From contig JAPLRS010000034.1 of assembly GCA_026399015.1 (NCBI GenBank), positions 35,757-99,756 of the forward strand: a DNA stretch of 64,000 bases. Reading direction: 5' to 3'. Origin of the DNA: Methylococcales bacterium. GTDB lineage: Bacteria > Pseudomonadota > Gammaproteobacteria > Methylococcales > Methylomonadaceae. The notes below the pieces were generated by a model. That model did not search any database, had not been told where the DNA came from, and was given only the letters and a program-made list of their open reading frames with translations. Both the position numbers and the translations under genes were made by a program. Shown in pieces: positions 1-8,460 of this stretch (position 1 is the first letter of the stretch; each line of letters starts with the position of its first letter).

Positions 1-1649
1 TCGTTGAATCACGCACTAAAGAGCTCATTCAAACCAAAGAACAAGCTGAAGCAACTAACCATGCTAAAAGTCAATTTTTAGCTAAAATGAGTCATGAAAT
101 ACGCACACCCATGGCTGCCATTATTGGCCTAACGCATTTATTAAAGCGGAGTACCTTAACCCCAGAACAAGCCAACAAATTAGCTCAGATTGATGTTGCA
201 TCGAAACATCTACTCTCTATCATCAATGACATCTTGGATATTTCAAAAATTGAAGCCGGTAAAATGCAACTAGATGTAGTTGATTTTCATCTCGCTGACA
301 TTCTTAAAAATGCAGAAATTATCATCAAACAAATGGCTGATGATAAAAACCTGAGTATTATTGTTGATAGAGACACTGTCCCTGAGTACCTAATAGGCGA
401 CCCCACTCGTCTTCGACAAGCATTAATTAATTTTGCGAGTAATGCTGTTAAATTTACAGACCAGGGTTCAATCACCATTAAAACAGAAGTATTGGAAGAT
501 ATCGAAGATAACTTATTAGTCCGCTTTCTAGTCACCGATACGGGCATAGGTATCGCACCAGAAAAAATAAATCTATTATTTCAAGCCTTTGAACAAGGTC
601 ATGTTTTAAGTAAAAACAACTATGGTGGCACCGGCTTAGGCTTAGCTATTACCAAGCACCTAGTTGAACTTATGCAAGGTGAAGTGGGTGTATCGAGTCA
701 AATAGGCATCGGGAGTACATTTTGGTTTACAGCTCGGTTACAACGCTTTAAAAAATCCAATGAACATATTATCAATCTTCCAGAAACACTTGAATGCACT
801 AACTCAGAACAGCAATTAAGTCATGATCATCAAGGTGCTAGATTATTAATAGTTGAAGATAATATTGTGATTAGAGAAATTATTCGAGATTTATTAAGCA
901 ATTCTAATTTCATTATTGATGAAGCTAGCGACGGCATCGGAGCTATTAAAAAAGCTAAACAGCACCGTTATGATTTAATCTTAATGGATATTCAAATGCC
1001 GCAAATGGATGGATTAGAAGCGACAAAAATTATCCGCAGTTTACCTGGATGGGCAACAACTCCCATTATTGCCTTGACTGCGAATGCGTTTACTGAAGAT
1101 CAGTCTGCTTGTTTTAATGCGGGCATGACCGATTTTCTTGCTAAACCTATTGATACACAGAAGTTTTTTGAAACATTACTTAAATGGCTACCACAAAAGC
1201 ACACTAAACCTGCAACCTCCGCATCACCTATACCTATACCTATACCTATACCGACTCAACTTGGACAAAAAAAGTCATCAAAACTTAGCGACAATGATCG
1301 CATGGCAAAAATCCCCGGTATAAACCTAGATTACTGCCTAGCCCTTATGAACAATGATGCAAATAAATATTTAGAACTAATGTCCATATTTATTGAAACT
1401 CATCAAAATGACATGGATGATTTCTATAGCGCTTTTATCATGGGTAATTACACTAAAGCAAGACGTATAGCGCATACTCTAAAAGGATCTGCAGCCACCA
1501 TGGGCATTGAAACAATCGCAGAACTTACCGCAGAACTAGAAAGTTTATTAAAGGATAAAACAATCTCAATACTCCGATTAGTCATTGAAAGCCACATACT
1601 TATCATTAAAAATGAACTAATAGCGATTGCTGAGGTGTTGGAGCTCTAA
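1..1649 (+). CDS. Hybrid sensor histidine kinase (5' end outside window)
   Basis: Partial gene: the frame is open from base 3, so the sensory N-terminus lies upstream of the window. Visible order, numbered from the internal Met at base 87: coiled stretch, HisKA H-box SHEIRTPM (His3), HATPase_c with DTGIGI and GGTGLGLAI, receiver domain with phospho-acceptor Asp301 in LILMDIQMP, a Pro-Ile linker, and a C-terminal Hpt domain with His463 in AHTLKGSAA. This is the His-Asp-His layout of BarA/ArcB-type kinases. The Hpt would pass phosphate to a separate response regulator, which is not seen nearby. The signal sensed cannot be inferred. Family assignment is secure; the specific role is unknown. Confidence 0.93.
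   Translation, partial: VESRTKELIQTKEQAEATNHAKSQFLAKMSHEIRTPMAAIIGLTHLLKRSTLTPEQANKLAQIDVASKHLLSIINDILDISKIEAGKMQLDVVDFHLADILKNAEIIIKQMADDKNLSIIVDRDTVPEYLIGDPTRLRQALINFASNAVKFTDQGSITIKTEVLEDIEDNLLVRFLVTDTGIGIAPEKINLLFQAFEQGHVLSKNNYGGTGLGLAITKHLVELMQGEVGVSSQIGIGSTFWFTARLQRFKKSNEHIINLPETLECTNSEQQLSHDHQGARLLIVEDNIVIREIIRDLLSNSNFIIDEASDGIGAIKKAKQHRYDLILMDIQMPQMDGLEATKIIRSLPGWATTPIIALTANAFTEDQSACFNAGMTDFLAKPIDTQKFFETLLKWLPQKHTKPATSASPIPIPIPIPTQLGQKKSSKLSDNDRMAKIPGINLDYCLALMNNDANKYLELMSIFIETHQNDMDDFYSAFIMGNYTKARRIAHTLKGSAATMGIETIAELTAELESLLKDKTISILRLVIESHILIIKNELIAIAEVLEL
1227..1250 (+). repeat. Hexanucleotide tandem repeat (CCTATA)x4 inside kinase gene
   Basis: Four exact copies of CCTATA encode Pro-Ile dipeptides in the linker between the receiver and Hpt domains of the hybrid kinase. 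The unit length is a multiple of three, so copy-number change would alter linker length without shifting the frame. Confidence 0.9.
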
Positions 1650-1699
1650 AATCTATGGGTATTTTGAATAAATTTTATGTTAAATGGTATAAGGCTATG

Positions 1700-2797
1700 T
1701 TACTTTTGCTGCTCTAAAGCCCAAATTACATGCTCTTTTACTAAATCTGAACAATCTAATAGCTTGGCCTTTAACGCCGCTTTAATCGTTTCAGATTGCG
1801 GGGCGTTACCTAAAGCAACCGCAATATTTCTTAACCAACGTTGATAACCAATACGCCGGATAGCGGAACCTTCGGTTTTTGTTAAAAAAGTCGCTTCAGT
1901 CCAGGCAAATACATCTAACAATTGTTGGGTATTTAACTGCTGTCTAGGATTAAAATCAGCTTCTGCTGTTGATTTAGCAAAACGATTCCACGGACAAATA
2001 ATCTGACAATCATCACAACCATAGATACGGTTTCCTATTAAGGAGCGATATTGCTCTGGAATAGCACCCTGTAATTCGATAGTCAAATAAGACACACAAC
2101 GGCGAGCATCAACTTGATAAGGCGCTACAATGGCTTGAGTAGGACAAATGTTAATACATGCCGTGCAATCACCACAGTGCGCAGAAGTTGCTTCATCAAT
2201 GGGCAAAGGTAAAGCCGTATATATTTCCCCTAAAAAAAACCACGACCCCGCTTTACGATTGATTAAATTAGAATGCTTTCCTATCCAACCTAAGCCCGCT
2301 TTTTCTGCCAAAGCTTTCTCTAGAACTGGCGCACTATCTACAAAAGGTCGCATTTCTAAATTAAATAAATCAGCATCAAATGTTAAAGGTAACGCTGTAT
2401 TAATTTTATCGACTAATTTTTGCAAACGATTGCGCATTAATTTATGATAATCACGACCTAAGGCATATCGAGAAATATAAGCAGCATTTGGTGCATCTAA
2501 AAGCTTTACCATATCGGCCACAGATTCGGTTTGATAGTCCATACGCACCGAAATAACGCGAATTGTCCCGTCTCGTAATAACTCTGGACGACTGCGTTTT
2601 AAACCATGTCGATGCATATAATCCATCTCACCATGAAAGCCTTTCTCTAGCCAATTGTTAAGATGTTGCTCTGCTACAGAAAGATTAGTATCAGCAATAC
2701 CTACTTGCTGAAACCCCAGGTCTTGTCCCCATTGCTTAATTTGCAAAGATAAGCGTTGTAGTGCTTGAGTATTGAATGGTAAATCTAACTGTTCCAT
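1700..2797 (-). CDS. queG: Epoxyqueuosine reductase QueG
   Basis: Catalyses the last step of queuosine synthesis in tRNA, reduction of epoxyqueuosine to queuosine, in the cytoplasm with cobalamin and two [4Fe-4S] clusters. The 365-residue length is usual. Ferredoxin-like cysteine motifs are visible: HCGDCTACINICPT (Cys208, 211, 214, 218) and GCDDCQIICPWN (Cys261, 264, 268). The C-terminus carries a HEAT-like helical segment. It is convergent with the kinase gene and has no obvious operon partner. gluQ, which modifies queuosine further, lies only 1.4 kb away on the same strand. Confidence 0.96.
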   Translation of the reverse strand: MEQLDLPFNTQALQRLSLQIKQWGQDLGFQQVGIADTNLSVAEQHLNNWLEKGFHGEMDYMHRHGLKRSRPELLRDGTIRVISVRMDYQTESVADMVKLLDAPNAAYISRYALGRDYHKLMRNRLQKLVDKINTALPLTFDADLFNLEMRPFVDSAPVLEKALAEKAGLGWIGKHSNLINRKAGSWFFLGEIYTALPLPIDEATSAHCGDCTACINICPTQAIVAPYQVDARRCVSYLTIELQGAIPEQYRSLIGNRIYGCDDCQIICPWNRFAKSTAEADFNPRQQLNTQQLLDVFAWTEATFLTKTEGSAIRRIGYQRWLRNIAVALGNAPQSETIKAALKAKLLDCSDLVKEHVIWALEQQK

Positions 2798-3136
2798 GGT
2801 TTTATTAATGATTTGAGAAATTTATCCATGATTTATCAGGGACTAAGGGACTACCAGAATTTAAAGCCAATTTAAGCTTGTTATTTAAGCATAATTACTG
2901 GCTATTAATAATTAATTTAGAGTCCTAAGTCACGCAGAATCAATATTATAAGGATTTAATGATAATTAATATTGACTTGTACTTACTTTTACCGTTTAAT
3001 AACCATCAAAGGGGTAGGGAGTCATTACAAATTTGAATCATGTATCAATTACAACTACCGCTTATACTTAGCCCAGCTAAATACACCCCCAACCTTATTA
3101 CTTTTAAACTTAACTAAACAAGTGAGCTCAAATACC
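2798..3136. other. Divergent intergenic region upstream of the repeat-protein gene
   Basis: About 340 bases without a supported gene. It holds the promoter-like sequence at 2972-3000 and an AT-rich tract (2880-2970). A reading frame entering the downstream gene could be opened as far as a TTG at 2972, but that codon lies in the promoter -35 box, so translation from there is unlikely. Confidence 0.6.
2972..3000 (+). promoter_or_regulatory. Sigma-70-type promoter of the repeat-protein gene
   Basis: TTGACT (2972-2977), 17-bp spacer, TTTAAT (2995-3000): five of six matches to consensus in each box. It predicts transcription starting near 3007 and a leader of about 130 nt before the ATG at 3137. 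Confidence 0.6.
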
Positions 3137-3820
3137 ATGAATGCACATACTAAGTCATTTAAAACCGCTCTATTAATCGCAGCATTGGCAATGCCAATGG
3201 CTGTATTTGCTGACGATCAATCTGATGCTGATAATGCAAGTAGTTCAATAGAAAAAAATAATAGTAAGGCAGCCTCCATTATTACATCCGCTATAAAAAA
3301 AGCCACAACAGACTCAGCAAAACTTTTGATAGTTAGCACAGCAATCACTAATAGCCCTGATTTAGCAGCGATAATAACAACTGCAGCAATAAAAGCCGCT
3401 CCTGACTTAGCCGCCGACATCGCTTCAGAAGCAGTAAAAGCAGCTCCAAACTCTGCAGCAGCTATTATTTCTGCAGCTATCAGCGCAGCACCTAGTTCTG
3501 CAAAAGATATAACAACAAAAGCCATATCAGATAACGCTTCTTATACAAATGCAATTATAGCGGCATCTGTATCTTCAGTTACTGAGCAAGCTGCAGCAAA
3601 TTCAGCGGTTAAAGGTAATGAAAAAAGCACTGAAGGAGCAACTGCAAGTTCCGATGTACTTAAAGAAGTCATTCTTGCTGAGTTTAATGCAGCTTGTCCC
3701 ACAATTGTTGCAAGTGAAGCATGTACAGCAGCCGCAACTAAAGCAGTTAAAAGAGCTGGTGCAGCAGCAAATGTAGATGGTTTTATTGATGAAATAAAAG
3801 TAGCGGTAAGTGCAAATTAA
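3137..3820 (+). CDS. Exported alanine-rich protein with five 15-residue repeats
   Basis: No family recognised. The ATG at 3137 is chosen because it begins a classical signal peptide (MNAHTKSFKTALLIAALA, cleavage near AVFA-DD), whereas the longer frame would start inside the promoter. The mature part is Ala/Ser/Thr-rich. Bases 3341-3565 encode five consecutive 15-residue units of the pattern A-[IV]-x-x-[AS]-P-[DNS]-[LS]-A-x-x-I-x-x-[AEK]; the last unit is degenerate. Two cysteines near the C-terminus (AACPTIV and SEACTAA) could form a disulfide after export. Length is 227 residues. A periplasmic or secreted structural role is conceivable, but function is unknown. Confidence 0.75.
   Translation: MNAHTKSFKTALLIAALAMPMAVFADDQSDADNASSSIEKNNSKAASIITSAIKKATTDSAKLLIVSTAITNSPDLAAIITTAAIKAAPDLAADIASEAVKAAPNSAAAIISAAISAAPSSAKDITTKAISDNASYTNAIIAASVSSVTEQAAANSAVKGNEKSTEGATASSDVLKEVILAEFNAACPTIVASEACTAAATKAVKRAGAAANVDGFIDEIKVAVSAN
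3341..3565 (+). repeat. Five imperfect 45-bp coding repeats
   Basis: Back-to-back 45-bp units each encode a 15-residue motif starting AI or AV (AITNSPD, AIKAAPD, AVKAAPN, AISAAPS, AISDNAS). The periodicity is exact in length but diverged in sequence, so this is an old tandem duplication rather than a recent satellite. Confidence 0.8.
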
Positions 3821-3843
3821 AAAGTGTTAGCAATTTAACTATC

Positions 3844-3891
3844 AGCCTGATGGCGTCTATTTAAAAGATGTCATCAGGCTTTTAATTTTTT
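3844..3891 (+). terminator. Rho-independent terminator after the repeat-protein gene
   Basis: AGCCTGATGGCGTC (3844-3857) pairs with GATGTCATCAGGCT (3867-3880): a 14-bp stem with two G-U pairs and a 9-nt loop, followed by a T-rich tract. Confidence 0.85.
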
Positions 3892-4230
3892 GGTCATATA
3901 AAACATCTGCTCCATCCCCCCTCTTTTCCTAAATAACTAAATTTAAACCTACTCCCATATATAATTCAAAACTCCTGCCCCCCCTGATAAATTATCAAGA
4001 AGATCAAAGCGGAACCTACATTTAATAAAGGCATTTCAACTGTCCTTATTAAACATAACCTATGATAATTATTTAGAAATTATAAACGATCAGAACACCA
4101 AACTTTTACAGAAAACTTTACATTAAATTTACTTGTTTGTTTGTTTGTTTGACGTCGAATATTAAATAAACTTTAACCAATACACAATCAAAACCCATCC
4201 AGATAAGCAGTGATCAAAGATTCAGCATCA
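3892..4230. other. Intergenic region, convergent, no gene seen
   Basis: AT-rich sequence between the terminator and the end of gluQ. The only structure noted is the TTTG tetranucleotide tract at 4136-4151. No open frame with a plausible start, RNA gene or further hairpin is evident. Confidence 0.6.
4136..4151. repeat. Tetranucleotide repeat (TTTG)x4
   Basis: Four exact TTTG copies with a partial copy before them, in non-coding DNA between two convergent transcripts. No phase-variation role is suggested, since no promoter or gene start is close by. Confidence 0.85.
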
Positions 4231-5103
4231 CTAACCCTGAACTATCGACTGCCTGTGCTTTAAGGCACTAGGGTTCCAATGTTGAACCGCCCACTCTAAC
4301 AATTCCAACACTGGTGCGTTATAAAGTTCTTTTGGCGGACTTTGCCACAATAAACCTAATAACTTAAAAATGATCTTCTGAGAGTCTTTTAAGTTAACAC
4401 CCTCTGCTAGGGTTTGCTTACTTAACTTAAAGCCATGAGCATCCTTTATAACCGGCACATGCATATAAACCGGCAATGCAAAGCCCAATAGTTTTTGAAG
4501 GTAAATTTGTTTAGGCGTTGAATCTAATAAATCACAACCTCGAACGACATGATTAACGCCTTTGATATGATCATCCACCACCACGGCAAACTGATAAGCG
4601 AGAATCTGATCTTTTCTTTTTAAAATAAAATCGGCTTGCTCAGCCATAGAAATCGATACCAAACCCTGTATCTGATCAACAAATTGAATTAAGCTTTGAT
4701 CAGTTTTAACTCTATAGGCATGTGGAACTGTAAGATCAATTTGCTTATTAATACAATAACACTCTCCATCAGTAGCCAAAGTTTTTCGACTACAAGCACA
4801 AGGATAAATTATTTGTGTATTGATTAATCGAGCCAGTTCGGCTTCATAAAAAGCAATGCAATCACTCTGATAGGTAACGCCACCATCCCAATGCAAACCA
4901 AAAGCATCTAAGGTGCTTAAAATATAATCGGCAGCGCCGCTTAAATTACGAGGAGTGTCTAGATCATCAATTCTCAATGACCACTGCCCTTGATGAGATT
5001 TAGCATCAAGATAACTCGCCAAAGCGGTATAAAGAGATCCTAAATGCAGGGGGCCGGTAGGTGAAGGTGCAAACCGGCCGATATAGGGTTGTTTATCAGT
5101 CAC
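4231..5103 (-). CDS. gluQ: Glutamyl-queuosine tRNA(Asp) synthetase
   Basis: Attaches glutamate to the queuosine base of tRNA(Asp). It is a truncated paralogue of glutamyl-tRNA synthetase lacking the anticodon-binding domain, matching the 290-residue length. The class I signature PSPTGPLHLGSL lies at residues 13-24, zinc-site cysteines at 102, 104, 115 and 117, and a KMSKS-like FKLSKQ motif in the C-terminal third. The start is GTG at 5103, 9 bp after the dksA stop. dksA-gluQ is a common gammaproteobacterial pair, so co-transcription is expected. Confidence 0.96.
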   Translation of the reverse strand: MTDKQPYIGRFAPSPTGPLHLGSLYTALASYLDAKSHQGQWSLRIDDLDTPRNLSGAADYILSTLDAFGLHWDGGVTYQSDCIAFYEAELARLINTQIIYPCACSRKTLATDGECYCINKQIDLTVPHAYRVKTDQSLIQFVDQIQGLVSISMAEQADFILKRKDQILAYQFAVVVDDHIKGVNHVVRGCDLLDSTPKQIYLQKLLGFALPVYMHVPVIKDAHGFKLSKQTLAEGVNLKDSQKIIFKLLGLLWQSPPKELYNAPVLELLEWAVQHWNPSALKHRQSIVQG

Positions 5104-5112
5104 GATAAACGC

Positions 5113-5547
5113 TTAACCCATTTGTTTTTCCCTAATTTCGTCCAACGTTTTACAGTCTATGCATAAACTTGCTGTAGGACGAGCTTCAAGACGGCGAATT
5201 CCAATTTCTATGCCACAGGCTTCACAAAAACCATAATCACCCGACTCTATTTCTTTAAGCGATTCATCAATCTTTTTGATTAATTTACGCTCACGATCAC
5301 GAGTTCTTAATTCAAGACTAAACTCTGATTCTTGCGTTGCACGATCATTTGGATCAGGAAAGTTAGCCGCATCATCTTTCATGTGTGATACGGTGCGATC
5401 TACTTCATGCATCAACTCAGCTTTCCAATTATTTAAGATTGCTTCAAAATGCTTTAATTGCGCCGGACTCATGTATTCTTCATCTTGCACTTCAACATAT
5501 GGTGCAAAACTAAAAGGTGACGCGGTCGATTTAGTACTATCGGACAT
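5113..5547 (-). CDS. dksA: RNA polymerase-binding transcription factor DksA
   Basis: Binds the RNA polymerase secondary channel and potentiates ppGpp control of transcription. The 144-residue protein has the coiled-coil with the DPNDRA tip motif (Asp65 and Asp68) and a four-cysteine zinc finger (Cys108, 111, 129, 132). The start at 5547 is preceded by AGGAG with 7-nt spacing. It heads the dksA-gluQ pair. Confidence 0.98.
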   Translation of the reverse strand: MSDSTKSTASPFSFAPYVEVQDEEYMSPAQLKHFEAILNNWKAELMHEVDRTVSHMKDDAANFPDPNDRATQESEFSLELRTRDRERKLIKKIDESLKEIESGDYGFCEACGIEIGIRRLEARPTASLCIDCKTLDEIREKQMG

Positions 5548-5702
5548 CCATTAACTCCTAAGGACAGGATAAATAAAAACCGGACATTTTTATCAGAATA
5601 ACGCCCAATAAGCAAGTTTTATTGGTATCATTCCTTCTATAATCCCTCTTATTCATATTAAAGATTCAACTAACACCTTGAAAGATTACATTAAGGATAC
5701 CC

Positions 5703-6026
5703 ATGACTGTTAAACAAATCTCAGCACTAGAACTACAAGCAAAACTAAACCAAAATGAAAATTTATGCTTACTTGATGTAAGAGAACTTAACGAATATGA
5801 ATATACGCATATTTCTGATAGTAAATTAATTCCACTTAGACAAATTCCTAGCTGCCTAAATGAACTTAATATTGAAGATGAAATTATTGTTATCTGTCAT
5901 CACGGGATGAGAAGTCAACAAGCCGCCGAATTTTTAGTCCACGCGGGTTTCAATAATATATCTAATCTATCTGGAGGAATTGACGCATGGTCTTGCCAAT
6001 GCGATCCAACAATTAGACGCTACTAA
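5703..6026 (+). CDS. Single-domain rhodanese-like protein
   Basis: A 107-residue rhodanese fold with LLDVRE near the N-terminus and the active-site loop CHHGMRS (Cys65 as persulfide carrier), then GGIDAW. This resembles GlpE/PspE-like cytoplasmic sulfurtransferases; no signal peptide is seen. The donor and acceptor cannot be told from context. It is transcribed divergently from dksA with about 155 bp between. Confidence 0.9.
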   Translation: MTVKQISALELQAKLNQNENLCLLDVRELNEYEYTHISDSKLIPLRQIPSCLNELNIEDEIIVICHHGMRSQQAAEFLVHAGFNNISNLSGGIDAWSCQCDPTIRRY

Positions 6027-6168
6027 AAAGAAAAACTAAAACCCTTTATTTAATAAGACTTTAATGCTTAGACAATATACTTTTAGAATATTTATTCAAA
6101 AAACATATTACCTTAATCAAAAATAGCATTATCATGCACCACTCTACTGATCAATTTAAGGAATAATG

Positions 6169-6405
6169 ATGCCATACACACAAGACATTGTAGATGAAAT
6201 TAACATTTTGGTTCGCTACAACCTTAGTACTACTCAAGAGGGAATCAAAGTACATAAAACAGCGGCACCTGAGTGCATAGAAGCAACTAAACGTCTATTT
6301 GCCAAGGGCCTAGTCACTCAAGAAGATGGCGGGTACTTAACGAGCCTAGGGCATGAAGCCGCAGAACAAGCACAAACAGTCCTGAGCCTGCTAAATCCGG
6401 CCTAA
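6169..6405 (+). CDS. Small conserved protein, TIGR02647-like
   Basis: About 78 residues, with the conserved pattern YNL-x4-GIKVH near the start and GLVTQEDGGYLT-LG towards the end, resembling the TIGR02647 family of small gammaproteobacterial proteins. The helix-turn-wing-like C-terminal half would suit a DNA-binding role, but none is established here. Two adjacent ATGs exist (6166 and 6169); the second is preferred because AGGA at 6159-6162 sits 6 nt from it. A bidirectional terminator follows. Confidence 0.7.
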   Translation: MPYTQDIVDEINILVRYNLSTTQEGIKVHKTAAPECIEATKRLFAKGLVTQEDGGYLTSLGHEAAEQAQTVLSLLNPA

Positions 6406-6439
6406 TTAAGTCTCTTAATACATTAAGACGTCTGACAAA

Positions 6440-6474
6440 AATAAAGCTTAGCAGTTCAATCGCTAAGCTTTATT
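6440..6474. terminator. Bidirectional terminator between small gene and rpoH
   Basis: AATAAAGCTTAGC (6440-6452) and GCTAAGCTTTATT (6462-6474) form a perfect 13-bp stem with a 9-nt loop, with A and T runs on both flanks. It serves the convergent small gene and rpoH. Confidence 0.85.
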
Positions 6475-6501
6475 AGTATTTTAGATATGAGCTTAATACC
6501 G

Positions 6502-7356
6502 CTAAGCAACTAAGGTCATAGAGGCTTTAAGCTTTTTCATCGCATTTTGCTCTAACTGCCTAATTCTTTCTGCTGAAACATTATATTTCTCAGCTAATTC
6601 ATGTAGGGTAGCTTTATCCTCCGCCAACCAACGGCTCGTTAAAATATCAATACTTCGCGCATCAAGTTTTTCCATGGCTTCAGATAGTAAATCATGACCA
6701 TGACCTTCCCAATCTGCATTTTCAAGTAACTCCGAGGGATCCGCACCGTACTGTTGTAAATAACTTGCTGGATAAAAAGCACCCTCTTCGGAAGCATCAT
6801 CTGTTGGCATATCAAAAGACATGTCATGACTACTTAAGCGCTTCTCCATTTCATAAACATCACTTAAATCAACATTTAAATCATCTGCTATTGCCATTGC
6901 TTCAGCATTTGATAACCAACCTAAATCTTGTTTTGATTTACGTAAATTAAAAAATAATTTACGTTGGGCCTTTGTTGTAGCTATCTTAACGATGCCCCAG
7001 TTCTTAATAACATATTCATGAATTTCGGCTTTAATCCAATGTACAGCAAACGATACTAAACGCACACCCACATCTGGATCAAAGCGCTTAACCGCCTTCA
7101 TTAAGCCTATATTACCTTCTTGAATAATATCCGGCATTGACAGACCGTATCCACTATAACCTCTGGCAACATGTACCACAAAGCGTAAATTGGTCATTAC
7201 CAATTCTCTAGCTGCATCCAAATCGCCTTGATCTCTGAATCTTAGCGTTAGTTCACGCTCTTCTTCAACCGTTAATCTGGGCATTTGTCTTACTAAATTA
7301 AGATAAGCATCAAATGTTCCAACTGACAAATTAACAGGTAATGCTAATGTGCTCAC
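6502..7356 (-). CDS. rpoH: Heat-shock sigma factor RpoH (sigma-32)
   Basis: Directs RNA polymerase to heat-shock promoters. Region 2 (RFVVHVARGYSGYG, then DIIQEGNIGLMKAV), the RpoH box (TTKAQRKLFFNLRKSK) and the region 4 helix-turn-helix (ELAEKYNVSAERIRQLE) are all present. The GTG at 7356 is chosen: it has AGGAG 7-8 nt upstream, gives 284 residues (the Escherichia coli length), and the alternative upstream GTG at 7398 lies inside the CIRCE operator. It is last in the ftsY-ftsE-ftsX-rpoH string. Confidence 0.96.
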   Translation of the reverse strand: MSTLALPVNLSVGTFDAYLNLVRQMPRLTVEEERELTLRFRDQGDLDAARELVMTNLRFVVHVARGYSGYGLSMPDIIQEGNIGLMKAVKRFDPDVGVRLVSFAVHWIKAEIHEYVIKNWGIVKIATTKAQRKLFFNLRKSKQDLGWLSNAEAMAIADDLNVDLSDVYEMEKRLSSHDMSFDMPTDDASEEGAFYPASYLQQYGADPSELLENADWEGHGHDLLSEAMEKLDARSIDILTSRWLAEDKATLHELAEKYNVSAERIRQLEQNAMKKLKASMTLVA

Positions 7357-7391
7357 TATCTTATCTCCTAATAAAAGAATTTTTTGCGATT

Positions 7392-7418
7392 CTAGCACTC
7401 TCTAACAAAGAGTGCTAA
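7392..7418 (-). promoter_or_regulatory. CIRCE operator (HrcA site) upstream of rpoH
   Basis: The plus strand reads CTAGCACTC (7392-7400), nine bases, GAGTGCTAA (7410-7418). Against the CIRCE consensus TTAGCACTC-N9-GAGTGCTAA this is 17 of 18 arm positions. It ends 36 bp before the rpoH GTG start. CIRCE is the binding site of the repressor HrcA, so it implies heat-inducible derepression of rpoH. hrcA itself is not in the window. Confidence 0.85.
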
Positions 7419-7426
7419 TAATTTTT

Positions 7427-7454
7427 AATTTACCCTTTTATTAAGACTTAGCAA
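7427..7454 (-). promoter_or_regulatory. Possible rpoH promoter overlapping ftsX 3' end
   Basis: On the minus strand TTGCTA (7454-7449), 16-bp spacer, TAAATT (7432-7427): four of six matches in each box. Transcription would start within the CIRCE element, the usual geometry for HrcA repression. The boxes are weak, so this is tentative. Confidence 0.35.
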
Positions 7455-8457
7455 CTCTAAGTTCAAAATATAAAACTACCCAAGCACCTAGAATACCCAA
7501 AATGGAAGATGCAGAAATCAAAAATAATGTTTCAGTAAAACTCAAAAACAACAGATGCATATCATTTTGAAAAAGACCTGATACCCTTTCTACAGATCCT
7601 CTTAAAATTAACATTAAGATTGTGACAATAAACCAAGCACTGACTCCGGATATAAAACCTATCCAAAAGCCTGTATACAAAAAAGGCCTTCTAATAAACG
7701 CGTTAGTGGCGCCCACTAATTTAGAAATAACAACTTCAGATCGACGACCATAAAACTCTAGACGCACTGTATTACCAATGACAAATAATACGGCTGCCGC
7801 TAATAAAATGTTTAATAACGATGCAAATAACTGCGCCACATCTACAATAGCCTGCAAGCGCTCGACCCACTCCAAATCCAATTGAGCAAAATCCACCTCT
7901 GGTAATTGCTGAAAGCTTTTTAGCAATTCATCCAAACCTTGCTTATCATTTAAAGTATTCTTAGGTAAAACCTCTATTACGATAGGCAGTGGATTCTTTT
8001 TTAGGGCGTTTATAGCTCCCCCAAAACCACTGTACTCCTTAAAATCCGCTAACCCCTGCTCTTTACTTATCAATTTGATATTCTGCACACTTTCATTACC
8101 GCGAATATTTTCAAATAATTTTTTTGCATGAACATCGTTTACATCATCTCTTAAAAACAATGAAATTTGATTGCTGGTTTCAAGATTACCCGTTAACTGC
8201 TGAATATTAACGACAACAATATAAAAACCACTGGCTAATGAAATTGAAATCGCGAGAACTGCAATCGTCATTATTGAACTAAAGGGGGTGGCGATCATAC
8301 GACTAAGACTTGAAAAAAACGCATGGACATGTAAATCCCTATAAGCTATTAACTTATCCTTAATACCACCACCAGCAATAGTAGTTTGTCTTTTTTCTTG
8401 CTTAATCGTCTTGATTGGAGGATCTTTTTTAATTCGATTCTTATTAAGTCTTTTCAT
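7441..8457 (-). CDS. ftsX: Cell division ABC-like permease FtsX
   Basis: Membrane partner of FtsE; the complex couples ATP hydrolysis at the septum to activation of peptidoglycan hydrolases. The 338-residue protein has a basic cytoplasmic N-terminal extension, a first membrane helix near residues 60-85, an extracytoplasmic domain, and three C-terminal helices (FtsX domain with VRLEFYGRRSEV between TM2 and TM3). It starts 3 bp after the ftsE stop, consistent with one transcript. Confidence 0.95.
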   Translation of the reverse strand: MKRLNKNRIKKDPPIKTIKQEKRQTTIAGGGIKDKLIAYRDLHVHAFFSSLSRMIATPFSSIMTIAVLAISISLASGFYIVVVNIQQLTGNLETSNQISLFLRDDVNDVHAKKLFENIRGNESVQNIKLISKEQGLADFKEYSGFGGAINALKKNPLPIVIEVLPKNTLNDKQGLDELLKSFQQLPEVDFAQLDLEWVERLQAIVDVAQLFASLLNILLAAAVLFVIGNTVRLEFYGRRSEVVISKLVGATNAFIRRPFLYTGFWIGFISGVSAWFIVTILMLILRGSVERVSGLFQNDMHLLFLSFTETLFLISASSILGILGAWVVLYFELRVAKS

Positions 8458-8460
8458 ACC

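Noticed and set aside
3217..3525. Ala/Ile-rich frame antisense to the 15-residue repeat gene
   Set aside because: GCA/GCT-rich repeats keep the opposite strand open; there is no start signal, and the sense gene has promoter, signal peptide and terminator.
7357..7398. Upstream GTG start of rpoH giving 298 residues
   Set aside because: That codon is inside the CIRCE arms, and the GTG at 7356 has a good AGGAG and gives the usual 284-residue length.
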